A stretch of 64,000 nucleotides of DNA from Alexandriicola marinus. Lineage in GTDB: Bacteria > Pseudomonadota > Alphaproteobacteria > Rhodobacterales > Rhodobacteraceae. A program made the translations under genes and the position numbers. The notes under the pieces are model-generated. The model worked only from the letters and a program-made list of their open reading frames with translations, did not search any database and had not been told where the DNA came from. Numbering within the stretch: position 1 is the first letter of the stretch; the number at the start of each line of letters is the position of its first letter. Positions 42,187 to 52,009 of this stretch are shown one piece after another. The DNA lies in assembly GCF_004000435.1 (NCBI RefSeq), contig NZ_RBVZ01000002.1, forward strand, positions 186,001 through 250,000. Direction: 5' to 3'.

Positions 42187-42752
42187 TAGCGGGCCTCTTT
42201 CATGCTGTTCTGGAGTGCCGTGAGCTTCGCGGCGATCGAGGTGTCGATCATCTTCGAGCCCACTTTTACAACGAGACCGCCGATGAGGCTTTCATCAACG
42301 GTCGAAATGATCTTCACATCCTTGCCGGCCTGCTTTGCAAGCGTCTTGGCAAGTTTCTCGGACTGAGCCTTGGTCAGCGCCTTGGCGCTCGTGACTTCGG
42401 CGGTCACTTCGCCCTTTTCGACCGCGATCCGGTCGCGCAGCGCGCGCACCATCTGCGGCAGAACGAACAGGCGCCGCTTGGATGCCATCAGACCAAGGAC
42501 GTTCGACATGGTCGTCGACAGGCCCATCTTGCCCGCGACCGCGACGATCGCACGGCCCTGTTCCTCGCGGGAATAGAGCGGTGACGTGATCAGAGTGCGA
42601 AGGTCCTCGCTCTCCTTCAGGGCGGCGTCGAGCATGTCGACATCCGATTCGAGTGCGTCGAGCGCGGCGCCATCCCTGGCGATCTCGAACACGGCAGTGG
42701 CATAGCGCGCGGCGATACCTGTTGAAATCGAAGCTGGTTCGGACACGTCCAC
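42186..42752 (-). CDS. atpH: F1 ATP synthase delta subunit
   Basis: The stator linker (OSCP-type), 188 residues; [20 protein letters not shown] near the start and [20 protein letters not shown] near the end are the family signatures. First gene of the five-gene F1 operon. The F0 genes are elsewhere, as usual in Rhodobacteraceae. Confidence 0.98.
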   Translation of the reverse strand: MDVSEPASISTGIAARYATAVFEIARDGAALDALESDVDMLDAALKESEDLRTLITSPLYSREEQGRAIVAVAGKMGLSTTMSNVLGLMASKRRLFVLPQMVRALRDRIAVEKGEVTAEVTSAKALTKAQSEKLAKTLAKQAGKDVKIISTVDESLIGGLVVKVGSKMIDTSIAAKLTALQNSMKEAR

Positions 42753-42856
42753 CCTTTCGATGTCTTTGGCCTGACATCCCGGACAGGGATGGCCAAGCAG
42801 CTTAAAGAAGCCCCGCGACCCGGTTTTCAGATCACGGGGATGTCAAAATCAGGCGC

Positions 42857-42885
42857 GATGTAGCAGAGGTATCTGGGTGTCGCAA
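42857..42885 (-). promoter_or_regulatory. Possible atp operon promoter
   Basis: On the minus strand TTGCGA (42885-42880), 17 bases, TACATC (42862-42857), about 105 bases before the atpH start. Weak match to consensus but the only one I found at correct spacing in the 230-base gap. Confidence 0.35.
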
Positions 42886-42926
42886 CTCAATTAGCCCCCC
42901 ACTCTTGTGGCCAAGTAGCGCAGGCC

Positions 42927-42945
42927 GGGTCAAGGGTCTTGACCC
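42927..42945 (-). terminator. Hairpin between methyltransferase gene and atp operon
   Basis: A perfect 8-bp stem gggtcaag/cttgaccc with a 3-base loop, 38 bases after the methyltransferase stop, without a T-run. It may mark the end of that transcript or serve as an RNA-stabilising hairpin. Confidence 0.4.
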
Positions 42946-42982
42946 AAGGTCAGTCATATCATCCCAATGGATGTCCCGGGCA

Positions 42983-43768
42983 TTACATGGATTCGGACGC
43001 GCTGGTTCTCGGCTGATTGCGCCCTGCGGGGGCGGGTTCCGGCACGCCCAGCCCCTCGAGAACCTTCAGGGGCCTGCGCACACGGGCCGGGGCCCCCGGC
43101 GGACTGGGCGCCGGCACCTGCTTGGCCGCCTCGACCATCAGCACGCCGCCTGCCGTGAAAATGGGCAGGAATCGTCCCGCCTTCTCGATCACCGGAGAGA
43201 ATCGCCGCCACAGCCGGTCGGATGAGGGCGGTTGATACAGCGTGGAAATCGTGCGGCAGGGTTCGAAATCGTGGACCTTGAGCTGGGATTCGAGTTGGCT
43301 CACCGTATAGGGCCTGCCAAAGCCGAACGGCGTCTTGTCCGACCGCGACCAGATGCCCGACCGGTTGGGCACGACGAAGACGACCCGCCCGCCCGGGGCC
43401 AGAACGCGCAAGCATTCCCGCAGGAGGGCCGCCGGATGATCGCTGGTTTCCAGCCCGTGCAGCAGGACAAGCCGGTCCACCTGACCCGTCTGTATGGGCC
43501 AGAGGGTATCCTCGCACAGGATCGAGACATTCTTCTGACCCGCGGGCCATGCCATGACGCCCTGCGGCGCGGGCATCAGCCCCATCACGCGGCGGGCCTG
43601 GGACAGGAACGGGCGCAACAGCGGGACGGCAAAGCCGAAACCGGCCACGGTCTGACCCGAAACATCGGGCCACATTTCGACCAGTTGATCACGGATCACC
43701 TTTTGCGCCGCGCGCCCTTTGGCGCTTCGGTAATAGAAATTTCGCAGATCCTGGACGTCCAGATGCAT
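42983..43768 (-). CDS. SAM-dependent methyltransferase
   Basis: A 261-residue class I methyltransferase-like protein. The SAM-site glycine loop is weak ([20 protein letters not shown]) but the post-II acidic region [20 protein letters not shown] and the motif [19 protein letters not shown] are typical of the Methyltransf_11 group. A proline-rich, basic tail follows. It is divergent from gloB, an arrangement repeated in relatives, so a link to methylglyoxal metabolism has been suspected but is unproven. Confidence 0.85.
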   Translation of the reverse strand: MHLDVQDLRNFYYRSAKGRAAQKVIRDQLVEMWPDVSGQTVAGFGFAVPLLRPFLSQARRVMGLMPAPQGVMAWPAGQKNVSILCEDTLWPIQTGQVDRLVLLHGLETSDHPAALLRECLRVLAPGGRVVFVVPNRSGIWSRSDKTPFGFGRPYTVSQLESQLKVHDFEPCRTISTLYQPPSSDRLWRRFSPVIEKAGRFLPIFTAGGVLMVEAAKQVPAPSPPGAPARVRRPLKVLEGLGVPEPAPAGRNQPRTSASESM

Positions 43769-43866
43769 TGCCGGTCAGCCCTCGATTTGCAAAGCTCTGC
43801 CATGGGCGGCTTGGTGCAGAGCGAAGCACAGCACCGTTGACATGACAAGCGAAGGAGTGCCCGAAC

Positions 43867-44634
43867 ATGCCATTCACCCTCGTCACCATACCGTGTCGAA
43901 GCGACAATTACGCCTTCTTACTGCACAATGACGATACCGGGCAGACGCTGCTGGCCGATGCCCCCGAGGCCGCGCCGATCATTGCCGAACTGGACGATCG
44001 CGGCTGGACGCTGGACGATCTGCTCATCACCCACCACCATCAGGATCATATCGACGGGGTCGAGGCCCTGCGCGACAAGTATGGCTGCCGGGTCGTGGGC
44101 GCCCGTGCCGACAGGCACCGGCTTCCGCCGCTGGACCTCGAGGTTGATCCCGACACCGAATTCGAGACCTGCGGCACGGTCGCATCCGTGATCGATGTGT
44201 CGGGCCATACCGTCGGGCATATCGCATTCCATATCCCGCAGGCCGAGGCCGCCTTTACCGGCGACAGCCTCATGGCATTGGGATGCGGGCGACTGTTCGA
44301 GGGCACCGCGCCGCAGATGTGGGAGAGCCTGTTGCGCCTGCGTGCCCTTCCGCCCCAGACGCGAATCTGCTCGGGCCACGAATATACCGCAGCCAATGCG
44401 CGCTTTGCGCTGACGGTCGACGGCGATAATTCCGACCTCGTCGATCGGGCCGCCCGCATTGACGCGGCCCGCGCGGAAGGCAAAGCGACAGTCCCGTCAC
44501 TTCTGTCCGAGGAATGCGCGACGAACCCGTTTCTGCGCGCGGACGCCACCGGGATGGACGCGCAGGTCGATCTGCCGGGCGCCGAAGCTGCAACCGTCTT
44601 TGCAGAGATCCGTTCAAGAAAGGATAACTTTTGA
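43867..44634 (+). CDS. gloB: Hydroxyacylglutathione hydrolase (glyoxalase II)
   Basis: Splits S-lactoylglutathione to D-lactate and glutathione, completing methylglyoxal detoxification. The 255-residue metallo-beta-lactamase-fold protein has the metal motif THHHQDHIDG at residues 57-66, DVSGHTVGHIAFH, FTGDSLMALGCGRLFEG, and the glutathione-binding CSGHEYTAAN. A GGAGTG precedes the ATG. Confidence 0.97.
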   Translation: MPFTLVTIPCRSDNYAFLLHNDDTGQTLLADAPEAAPIIAELDDRGWTLDDLLITHHHQDHIDGVEALRDKYGCRVVGARADRHRLPPLDLEVDPDTEFETCGTVASVIDVSGHTVGHIAFHIPQAEAAFTGDSLMALGCGRLFEGTAPQMWESLLRLRALPPQTRICSGHEYTAANARFALTVDGDNSDLVDRAARIDAARAEGKATVPSLLSEECATNPFLRADATGMDAQVDLPGAEAATVFAEIRSRKDNF

Positions 44635-44814
44635 TCGTAGCGATGCAGGATTGGCCCAACGGACCGGCGAAACAGGTTCACAAGCGATCACAGAATCCGA
44701 AAAAACAAAGAATCTTCTTGAAGCTCGCCAGATAAAACCGATCTTAACACTCAAGAGGACACGGTCGGACAAGGTGTCAGAACCGGACCGGCCCCGATCA
44801 GAGGAGCACCCAAA

Positions 44815-47139
44815 GTGCCGTCGTTTTCATCCACGCTCGAGCAGTCGATCCACGCGGCCCTGGCCCTGGCGAACGCCAGACGTCATGAGCTTGCCACTCT
44901 GGAACACCTCCTTCTCGCCCTGATCGACGAGCCAGATGCCGCGCGCGTCATGCGCGCCTGCTCCGTCGATCTGGAGGAGCTGCGCCGCTCTCTCGAGGAA
45001 TTCATCGAGGACGATCTTTCCACGCTCATCACGGACGTCGAAGGATCGGAAGCAGTGCCCACAGCGGCGTTCCAGCGCGTGATCCAGCGCGCCGCGATCC
45101 ATGTTCAGAGTTCCGGCCGCTCCGAAGTGACAGGGGCGAACGTTCTGGTCGCGATCTTCGCGGAACGGGAATCGAATGCCGCCTATTTCCTGCAGGAGCA
45201 GGACATGACCCGCTATGATGCGGTCAACTTCATCGCGCATGGCGTGGCCAAGGATCCGGCCTTCGGCGAGAGCCGCCCCGTGACCGGCGCCAGCGACGAC
45301 AAGCAGGAAGAGACCGAAACCGTCGCCTCTGGCGACGACAAGGAAAGCGCCCTTGGCAAGTATTGCGTCGATCTCAACACGAAATCACGCGAGGGCGATG
45401 TCGATCCGCTGATCGGCCGCCACCACGAGGTGGAACGCTGCATTCAGGTCCTGTGCCGCCGGCGCAAGAATAACCCGCTTCTCGTGGGCGACCCCGGCGT
45501 CGGCAAGACGGCGATCGCGGAAGGTCTGGCCTACAAGATCGTCAAGGGCGAGGTGCCGGAGGTTCTGGCCGGTGCTACGATCTATTCCCTCGACATGGGC
45601 GCGCTTCTGGCGGGCACACGCTACCGCGGTGACTTCGAAGAGCGGCTCAAGGCCGTGGTGACGGAACTGGAAGAACATCCCGATGCGGTTCTCTTCATCG
45701 ACGAGATCCACACCGTGATCGGCGCAGGCGCCACCTCCGGCGGCGCGATGGATGCGTCGAACCTGCTCAAGCCCGCGCTTCAGGGCGGTAAGCTGCGCTG
45801 CATGGGCTCCACCACCTACAAGGAGTTCCGCCAGCATTTCGAAAAGGACCGCGCGCTGAGCCGCCGGTTCCAGAAGATCGACGTGAACGAGCCTTCGGTC
45901 GAAGATACCGTCAAGATCCTCAAGGGCCTCAAGCCCTATTTCGAGGAGCATCACGCCATCAAGTATACCGCCGACGCGATCAAGACGGCGGTGGAACTGT
46001 CGGCGCGTTACATCAACGACCGCAAACTGCCCGACAAGGCCATCGACGTCATCGACGAGGCGGGCGCGGCACAGCACCTGGTTGTGGAATCCAAGCGGCG
46101 CAAGACGATCGGCGCCAAGGAGATCGAGGCCGTCGTGGCCAAGATCGCCCGGATCCCGCCCAAGAACGTCTCGAAGGACGACGCCGAAGTGCTGCGCGAT
46201 CTGGAAGGCAGCCTCAAGCGCGTGGTCTTTGGTCAGGACGCGGCGATCGAAGCTCTCAGCTCCGCGATCAAGCTGGCGCGTGCCGGCCTGCGTGAACCCG
46301 AAAAGCCGATAGGCAACTACCTCTTTGCCGGGCCCACGGGCGTCGGCAAGACCGAAGTAGCCAAGCAGCTGTCGGATATTCTGGGCGTGGAATTGCTGCG
46401 GTTCGACATGTCGGAATACATGGAGAAACATGCCGTCAGCCGCCTGATCGGCGCGCCTCCGGGCTATGTCGGCTTCGATCAGGGCGGTCTGCTGACCGAC
46501 GGTGTCGACCAGCACCCGCATTGCGTGCTGCTGCTGGACGAGATCGAAAAGGCGCATCCGGATGTCTACAACATTCTGCTGCAGGTCATGGATCATGGCA
46601 CGCTGACCGACCACAACGGCCGGACCGTCGATTTCCGCAATGTCGTGCTGATCATGACGTCGAATGCCGGCGCATCCGAACAGGCGAAAGAGGCCATCGG
46701 CTTCAACCGTGACCGTCGCGAGGGCGAGGATACGGCGGCGATCGAACGGACCTTCACGCCGGAATTCCGCAACCGTCTGGATGCTGTGATTTCCTTCGGC
46801 GCTCTGCCGAAAGAGGTCATCATGCAGATCGTCGAGAAGTTCGTTCTGCAACTCGAGGCTCAGCTGATGGACCGCAATGTCCATATCGAGCTGACATCCA
46901 AAGCGGCCGAATGGCTGGCCGACAAGGGCTATGATGACAAGATGGGCGCGCGACCGCTTGGCCGCGTGATCCAGGAAAACATCAAGAAGCCGCTGGCCGA
47001 AGAACTGCTGTTCGGCAAGCTGCAAAAGGGCGGAATTGTTCAGGTCGGTGTCAAGAACGACAAGATCGACCTGCGCTACAAATCGCCCGAAAAGGCGCAG
47101 CTGACGGCGAAGAAGCCTCCGCTTCTGACCGCAGACTGA
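44815..47139 (+). CDS. clpA: ATP-dependent Clp protease ATP-binding subunit ClpA
   Basis: The Hsp100 unfoldase that feeds substrates to ClpP. The 774-residue product has the N-domain (two Clp_N repeats, residues 1-150), D1 with Walker A LLVGDPGVGKTAIAEGLAYK near residue 225, and D2 with Walker A FAGPTGVGKTEVAKQLSDI near 505. The ClpP-binding IGF tripeptide is in KEAIGFNRDRREG near residue 628. It starts with GTG at 44815 behind GAGGAG. The adaptor gene clpS is not adjacent. Confidence 0.98.
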   Translation: MPSFSSTLEQSIHAALALANARRHELATLEHLLLALIDEPDAARVMRACSVDLEELRRSLEEFIEDDLSTLITDVEGSEAVPTAAFQRVIQRAAIHVQSSGRSEVTGANVLVAIFAERESNAAYFLQEQDMTRYDAVNFIAHGVAKDPAFGESRPVTGASDDKQEETETVASGDDKESALGKYCVDLNTKSREGDVDPLIGRHHEVERCIQVLCRRRKNNPLLVGDPGVGKTAIAEGLAYKIVKGEVPEVLAGATIYSLDMGALLAGTRYRGDFEERLKAVVTELEEHPDAVLFIDEIHTVIGAGATSGGAMDASNLLKPALQGGKLRCMGSTTYKEFRQHFEKDRALSRRFQKIDVNEPSVEDTVKILKGLKPYFEEHHAIKYTADAIKTAVELSARYINDRKLPDKAIDVIDEAGAAQHLVVESKRRKTIGAKEIEAVVAKIARIPPKNVSKDDAEVLRDLEGSLKRVVFGQDAAIEALSSAIKLARAGLREPEKPIGNYLFAGPTGVGKTEVAKQLSDILGVELLRFDMSEYMEKHAVSRLIGAPPGYVGFDQGGLLTDGVDQHPHCVLLLDEIEKAHPDVYNILLQVMDHGTLTDHNGRTVDFRNVVLIMTSNAGASEQAKEAIGFNRDRREGEDTAAIERTFTPEFRNRLDAVISFGALPKEVIMQIVEKFVLQLEAQLMDRNVHIELTSKAAEWLADKGYDDKMGARPLGRVIQENIKKPLAEELLFGKLQKGGIVQVGVKNDKIDLRYKSPEKAQLTAKKPPLLTAD

Positions 47140-47145
47140 TCGCAT

Positions 47146-48108
47146 ATGCGCCATCCGGCGCTGATACTGGCTTCGGCCCTCGCACTCGGATCGGGTGCGG
47201 GGGCCGATCCGTTTCTGGCCCTGCCGATCGAGTGTCGGCTGGGCGAGAATTGCCACATCCAGCAATTTGTCGATCGCGATCCGGGGCCCGGCGCCACGGA
47301 TTTTCGTTGTGGCCCGCTTAGCTATGACGGCCATCGCGGCACCGATTTCGCGCTCCGGACCCTGGCTGATCTGTCACCGGGCGTTGCAGTTCTGGCCGCG
47401 GCCCCGGGGCGCGTCATCGGCGTGAGAGACGGCATGGCAGACATCCTGCAAACCACTCCCGACGCGCCGGACGTCGCCGGTCGCGAATGCGGGAATGGTG
47501 TTGCGATCGATCATGGCGACGGCTGGCAGACACAATATTGCCATCTCGCCCGCGGCTCTGTGACGGTTGCCGAGGGCGAGGTCGTCCCGACAGGCCACAG
47601 GATCGGCGAGGTCGGGTTGTCGGGCATGACCCAGTTCCCGCACTTGCACCTCACGGTCCGCCGCAACGGCGACATCGTCGATCCCTTCGCCCCGTCAGCC
47701 ACGGAGACCTGCGATCCCGACCCATCGGACAGCCTTTGGCTGTCGCCGCCCGCATATCAACCGGGCGCTCTGATCGACGCGGCCTTTGCGACCTCTGTGC
47801 CTGAGTACGCGGCGATCAAGGCTGGCCTCCCGGAGCCTGATCTGGATCGGGCTGCACCCCTGGTACTGTGGGGCTACCTGTTCGGAGGACAGGCCGGCGA
47901 CATTTTGCGTATTGTGGCACAAGGCCCCGACGGGCCGACCTTCGCGCAGGATGTCACCCTTGACCGGACACAGGCGCAGCTGTTCCGCGCTTTCGGCCGG
48001 CGCGCGCCCGCGGAGGGCTGGCCTGCCGGCGCCTATCGCGGGACACTCAGCGTGATCCGGAACGGGGTAGTGATCGACGAAACCACCGTCATCGGCGAAA
48101 TCGACTAG
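47146..48108 (+). CDS. M23 family metallopeptidase (LytM-type)
   Basis: A 320-residue exported protein: signal peptide (LILASALALGSGAGA) then a LytM peptidase domain with the zinc motifs HRGTDFA (residues 63-69) and HLHLTVRR (around 168), typical of peptidoglycan endopeptidases. The C-terminal 130 residues are a beta-rich domain of unknown type. It begins 6 bases after clpA and ends 2 bases from the convergent coiled-coil motor gene. Confidence 0.9.
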   Translation: MRHPALILASALALGSGAGADPFLALPIECRLGENCHIQQFVDRDPGPGATDFRCGPLSYDGHRGTDFALRTLADLSPGVAVLAAAPGRVIGVRDGMADILQTTPDAPDVAGRECGNGVAIDHGDGWQTQYCHLARGSVTVAEGEVVPTGHRIGEVGLSGMTQFPHLHLTVRRNGDIVDPFAPSATETCDPDPSDSLWLSPPAYQPGALIDAAFATSVPEYAAIKAGLPEPDLDRAAPLVLWGYLFGGQAGDILRIVAQGPDGPTFAQDVTLDRTQAQLFRAFGRRAPAEGWPAGAYRGTLSVIRNGVVIDETTVIGEID

Positions 48109-48110
48109 GA

Positions 48111-50732
48111 TCAGCGCTCGGTCAGCTTCAGCTCGATCCGCCGATTCTGTGCACGGGCCTCGTCGCTGTCTTCGGTGTTGATCGGCCGGTATTCCCCAAA
48201 GCCGTTGGCCGACAGTTTGTCGGGGCTGATGCCCTCGTTTTCGATCATGTAGCGCACGACCGACAGCGCGCGCGCCTGGCTGAGTTCCCAATTGTCGGCA
48301 TATTCGCCCAAGCCCGACAGCGGCACATTGTCGGTATGGCCATCAACCCGAATGATCCAGTCGATCTCGCGGGGGATCTCGCGGGCAATACGGCGCAAAG
48401 TCGCTCCGATCTTCGAAATTTCGTCCTGCCCTTCGGGCGACAGCTGCGCCGCTCCCGGTTCGAACAGCACCTCGGAGGAGAAGACGAAGCGGTCGCCCAC
48501 GATCTGGATACCTTCGGTCTGACCGATGATCTCTCGTAGTTCCCCAAAGAATTCAGAGCGGTAGCGTTCAAGATTCTGCGCCTCGGCGGCAAGCCGGGCG
48601 GCCTCTGCTTCGGCCTGCAGGCGCAGTTCCTCTTCCAGTTGGGCGCGCCGTCGTTCTTCGGCCAGCCGCCGCAGGGTCGCGGTATTGAGCTGGGCGCTGA
48701 GGCTTTCGATCTGGACCTGTGCCTCTTCGTCACGTTCATCGGCGAGGTTCAGAAGGGCCTGCAAACGCCCCAATTCAGAGCGCAGTTCCGTGACCTGTTC
48801 GTTCAGCAGGGCCACCTCGCGTTGGCTTTCGGCGGAAATCGCTTCCTCGACGCTGAGTGCGGTATTGGCCTCTGCCAACAGCCGGTCCAGCCGTTCGCGT
48901 TCGCTCAGCGCCTCGGCTTGCAGGGCTTCGGCCGATTGCTCGGCCGCGCGGGCCGACGCAAGCTCTTCCAGCGCAGCGGCAAGCTGATCACGAAGCGCGG
49001 CACGAGAGGTTTCGGCCTCATCGCGGGTCGCCGCGATGGTATCAAGCCGCGCCTGCAAATCCTCGTTCGCCAGAAGGGCCGAGCGCAACCGCTCCTCAAG
49101 GGTCGAGATGCGCGTCTGGGCCTCTTCGATCTGCGCCTGACGCGTCTCTTGCGCAAGGATCGCGCTGGCAAGGCGTTCCTGGATCTCGGCCTGTGTCAGA
49201 GTGCTTTGCGCCAGCGCCAGTTCGAGCGCAGCACGCGTGGCGTCGAGCGAGGCCCCCATCTCGTCGCGTTCGGCCAGAGCGGCCGCAAGGCGAACCGACA
49301 GCTCTTCGGTCTGGCGCGTCGCCTCGTCGAGGCGGGCGTTTGCGGCGGCGAGTTGCAACTCCGTCGCCTCTTGCTGTTCCAGCGCGGCCAGAAGCCGCGC
49401 GTCCAGATCTTCTCGGGCCGCCTGTGTCTGCGACAGGGTATCGTCCCTCTGCGAAAGCGACAGAAGCGCCTCGGCCAACCTGATGTCGAGGTCTTCCTGC
49501 ACGGCGCGCGCCGCCGCGAGAAGCGTCAGCGTCTCTTCAGCCTCCCGGCGCTGTTCCTCAAGAGCGAGGGTCATCGCCGTCAGCTCGGCTTCAGCAGTCT
49601 CAAGCCGGTCGCGCAGGGCCTGCGCGGCGGCAGCCTCGGCCAACCGTTCCGCCTCTGTCAGGCTGAGCGACTCGATGTTCGATTCCAATTCGGCCAAAGC
49701 GGCAATGCGGGCCTCGTCGACCTCGGACAATTGCCGTGCCAGATCAGCAGCGCGGGCAAGTGCCTCCTGCCGGGCAGCCTCGGTTTCGTCCAGCTCGGCC
49801 CGGGTCGCGGCCAGATTGTCATCGGTCGCCTGTTGAGCCGCTGCGGCGGCCTCGAGTGCGGCGCGGGCCTGTGCAAGCTGCTCCCCTGTGGCGGCCTCGG
49901 CCTCGGTCAGGGCGGCGATGCGGGCGGCATCGGCCTCCGACGCACGGCGCAAATCGGCGATCAGGGCATCGAGCGCGTCGGCCCGGGCGGCGGCAAGGCG
50001 CGCGGCTTCGGCCTCGGCGTCAATCTCGTCGCGGGCCTGCGCAAGCGCGAGGTTGAGCGCCTCCTGTTCCGTGATCAGACGCGTGCGCGCGGCTTCAAGC
50101 GCCTCGATGGTGGCGCGGGCGCCCTCTTGCTCTTGTTCCAGTTCGGCGATCCGCGCCGATGCGGCGTCACCTTCGTCTTCGAGCGAGGCGATCCGCGCGG
50201 CGGCGGTCTCGGCTTCGCCGCGCAACGTGGCGATCGTATCCGTGGCTTCCTGTTGCCGGGCCAGAAGCCCTGCCACCTGTGCCTCGAAGGCCGAAATCCG
50301 CTCCTGCGCCTCGGCGCGATCTTCAAGAAGGCCCGCGACCTGCGCCTCGAAGCCAAGGATCCGGGCCTGCGCCTCGGACAGGGCCTCGGCCGTCTGATCG
50401 CGCTCCTCGGTCAGCGTCGCAATAAGCGACGCCTGCGCCTCTGTCTGGGCGTTGGCATCGTTTAGATCGGAGGAAAGCGACCCGACCTCGGCCTCAAGTT
50501 CGGCAGATCGCTCCTCGGCCAGACCAAGCGCCGAGGCAAGGCTTGCCACCTCGGCAGAGAGCCGATCGAGTTCGCTGGCCTGCCCCGATATCGTGTCACG
50601 CAGCGAAAACTGCACCACGGTAAAGATCGTCAGCACGAACATCAGAACCAGCAAAAGACCGGTCATCGCATCGACGAAGCCGGGCCAGATCGAGGCGCGA
50701 AACCTTTCGGTGGATCGACGCTGAAGCGCCAT
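48111..50732 (-). CDS. MotB/OmpA-type stator protein with giant coiled coil
   Basis: An 873-residue inner-membrane protein. Residues 17-43 are one membrane helix (WPGFVDAMTGLLLVLMFVLT) with Asp21 placed like the proton-carrying Asp of MotB, TolR and ZorB. Residues about 48-725 are an almost unbroken Ala/Glu/Arg/Leu coiled coil. From residue 729 the C-terminus is an OmpA-like peptidoglycan-binding domain, including RVDGHTDNVPLSGLGEYADN, LSANGFGEYRPI and RRIELKL. It follows the MotA/ExbB-like channel gene by 5 bases, so the two make a proton-driven motor unit. The coiled-coil length is very unusual for this class. Function unknown; a role in envelope mechanics is inferred. Confidence 0.8.
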   Translation of the reverse strand: MALQRRSTERFRASIWPGFVDAMTGLLLVLMFVLTIFTVVQFSLRDTISGQASELDRLSAEVASLASALGLAEERSAELEAEVGSLSSDLNDANAQTEAQASLIATLTEERDQTAEALSEAQARILGFEAQVAGLLEDRAEAQERISAFEAQVAGLLARQQEATDTIATLRGEAETAAARIASLEDEGDAASARIAELEQEQEGARATIEALEAARTRLITEQEALNLALAQARDEIDAEAEAARLAAARADALDALIADLRRASEADAARIAALTEAEAATGEQLAQARAALEAAAAAQQATDDNLAATRAELDETEAARQEALARAADLARQLSEVDEARIAALAELESNIESLSLTEAERLAEAAAAQALRDRLETAEAELTAMTLALEEQRREAEETLTLLAAARAVQEDLDIRLAEALLSLSQRDDTLSQTQAAREDLDARLLAALEQQEATELQLAAANARLDEATRQTEELSVRLAAALAERDEMGASLDATRAALELALAQSTLTQAEIQERLASAILAQETRQAQIEEAQTRISTLEERLRSALLANEDLQARLDTIAATRDEAETSRAALRDQLAAALEELASARAAEQSAEALQAEALSERERLDRLLAEANTALSVEEAISAESQREVALLNEQVTELRSELGRLQALLNLADERDEEAQVQIESLSAQLNTATLRRLAEERRRAQLEEELRLQAEAEAARLAAEAQNLERYRSEFFGELREIIGQTEGIQIVGDRFVFSSEVLFEPGAAQLSPEGQDEISKIGATLRRIAREIPREIDWIIRVDGHTDNVPLSGLGEYADNWELSQARALSVVRYMIENEGISPDKLSANGFGEYRPINTEDSDEARAQNRRIELKLTER

Positions 50733-50737
50733 CGCCG

Positions 50738-51946
50738 CTAGCCTCCCGATTGCTCGCGTGGCGGTTCAGTCCCGGGATGCAGGGGCCGGGTCGGGCGCGG
50801 CTTGGACTGGCGCAGGGCCCGCGACAGGGACGAAAGCTCGGATTTCAGATCAGCCACGGCCTCTTGCCGGCCGGCCGACAATTCCTCGAGAATGCGCAGC
50901 ATCTGAACGTCGATCGAGCGCAGGCGCATCCGGCTTTCGGGATCGATCCCCTCGCCCACATCGCCCAGTCGGTTGATCAGTTTTTCCTGGCTCTCGGCAA
51001 TCCGCATCAGCGCGGCCGAGGTGTCGCTGCTTTCCATCCGGCGCGACAGGTCCGTGATCGCGGTTGCCAGTTCCCCCAGCTTGCCATCGACTTCGCTGCG
51101 CGCGATGTCGGTCTGGGTGAACATCACCTGCAGCGCTTCCATCTGCTCGGCAAGGTTGTCGATCACACCGCCGAACGCCGCCGTTTCACTGCCGACGCCC
51201 TCGTCCCCGGACGAGAACCCGACCCGCGTGATCGTCGACAGCCATTCCTCAAGTTCGCGGTAGAACCGGTTCTGGCCATGCGTCGCGAACAATTCCAGCA
51301 AGCCGACGACCAGCGACCCCGCCAGACCCAGAAGCGACGACGAAAACGCCGTGCCCATGCCGCCCAGCTGCGCCTCGAGCCCGGCCTGAAGACGGCTGAA
51401 GACGGCCGTCCCGCTTTCGCCTTCCTGCGGATTGAGGCCCCGGATCGTATCCACAAGGGCCGGCACCGTCGTTGCCAACCCATAGAACGTGCCCAGAAGG
51501 CCGAGGAAAATCAGGACGTTGCCCAGATAACGCGTAATCTCGCGATCCTCGTCGATGCGCTGTGCCACGGAATCAAGGATCGACCGCGAGGACGAGGCCG
51601 AGAGTTGCATCCGCGCACCCCGTGACCGCAGGAGCGTGGCCAGCGGTGCCAGAAGCCCCGGAGCCTTGACCATCTCGTGGCCCGGGTTCTGCGAGGCAAA
51701 CCCCTCGATCCAGTTCACCGATCGGCCCAGCTGGATCACCTGCCGGAAACAGGACAGCACCCCCAGCACAAAGACCGAGGCGATCACGCTATTGAGGTAG
51801 GGGTTGGCTTCGAAGATCCCGCGGATCGTATCGAAACCGAAATAGAGGCCCGCGCCGACAAGCGCGATCACCACCAGCATCGAGGTGAGTTGCCGCACCG
51901 GCTGGGTAAATTGCGGTCTGGTTTCGACTTCCGGCGCTTCCAGCAC
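50738..51946 (-). CDS. MotA/TolQ/ExbB-like proton channel protein
   Basis: A 402-residue inner-membrane protein. Hydrophobic helices lie near residues 20-45 and 50-70, followed by a large cytoplasmic loop; the paired helices with ILIFLGLLGTFYGLATTVPA and AFSSSLLGLAGSLVVGLLEL are the conserved MotA/ExbB/ZorA channel core. The C-terminal 130 residues are cytoplasmic and helical (SEKLINRLGDVGEGIDPESR-like spacing with heptads). I chose GTG at 51946 because GAGGA lies 7 bases upstream; an earlier in-frame TTG at 52009 lacks one. With the coiled-coil OmpA partner it forms a two-gene motor operon. Confidence 0.82.
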   Translation of the reverse strand: MLEAPEVETRPQFTQPVRQLTSMLVVIALVGAGLYFGFDTIRGIFEANPYLNSVIASVFVLGVLSCFRQVIQLGRSVNWIEGFASQNPGHEMVKAPGLLAPLATLLRSRGARMQLSASSSRSILDSVAQRIDEDREITRYLGNVLIFLGLLGTFYGLATTVPALVDTIRGLNPQEGESGTAVFSRLQAGLEAQLGGMGTAFSSSLLGLAGSLVVGLLELFATHGQNRFYRELEEWLSTITRVGFSSGDEGVGSETAAFGGVIDNLAEQMEALQVMFTQTDIARSEVDGKLGELATAITDLSRRMESSDTSAALMRIAESQEKLINRLGDVGEGIDPESRMRLRSIDVQMLRILEELSAGRQEAVADLKSELSSLSRALRQSKPRPTRPLHPGTEPPREQSGG

Positions 51947-52009
51947 GGATGCGTTCCTCGGGTGAAATGTTGTTACGCTCTTGATAGGGGTCAGCGCTCG
52001 GAAACCCAA

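Noticed and set aside
45385-47334. 649-residue open frame antisense to clpA
   Set aside because: Shadow of clpA and the M23 gene; no recognisable motif.
48639-50465. 608-residue open frame antisense to the coiled-coil protein
   Set aside because: Arises from the repetitive GC-rich codons of the coiled coil; no ribosome binding site or family.
48159-50600. Whether the repetitive coiled coil is a DNA tandem repeat
   Set aside because: Codons and residues vary; no unit repeats at the DNA level, only the Ala/Glu/Arg composition.
48111-51946. Zorya antiphage defence system
   Set aside because: A MotA/MotB-like pair is present, but no ZorC, ZorD or ZorE helicase/nuclease is adjacent and neighbours are housekeeping genes; the long periplasmic coiled coil in the MotB-like partner is also unlike ZorB.
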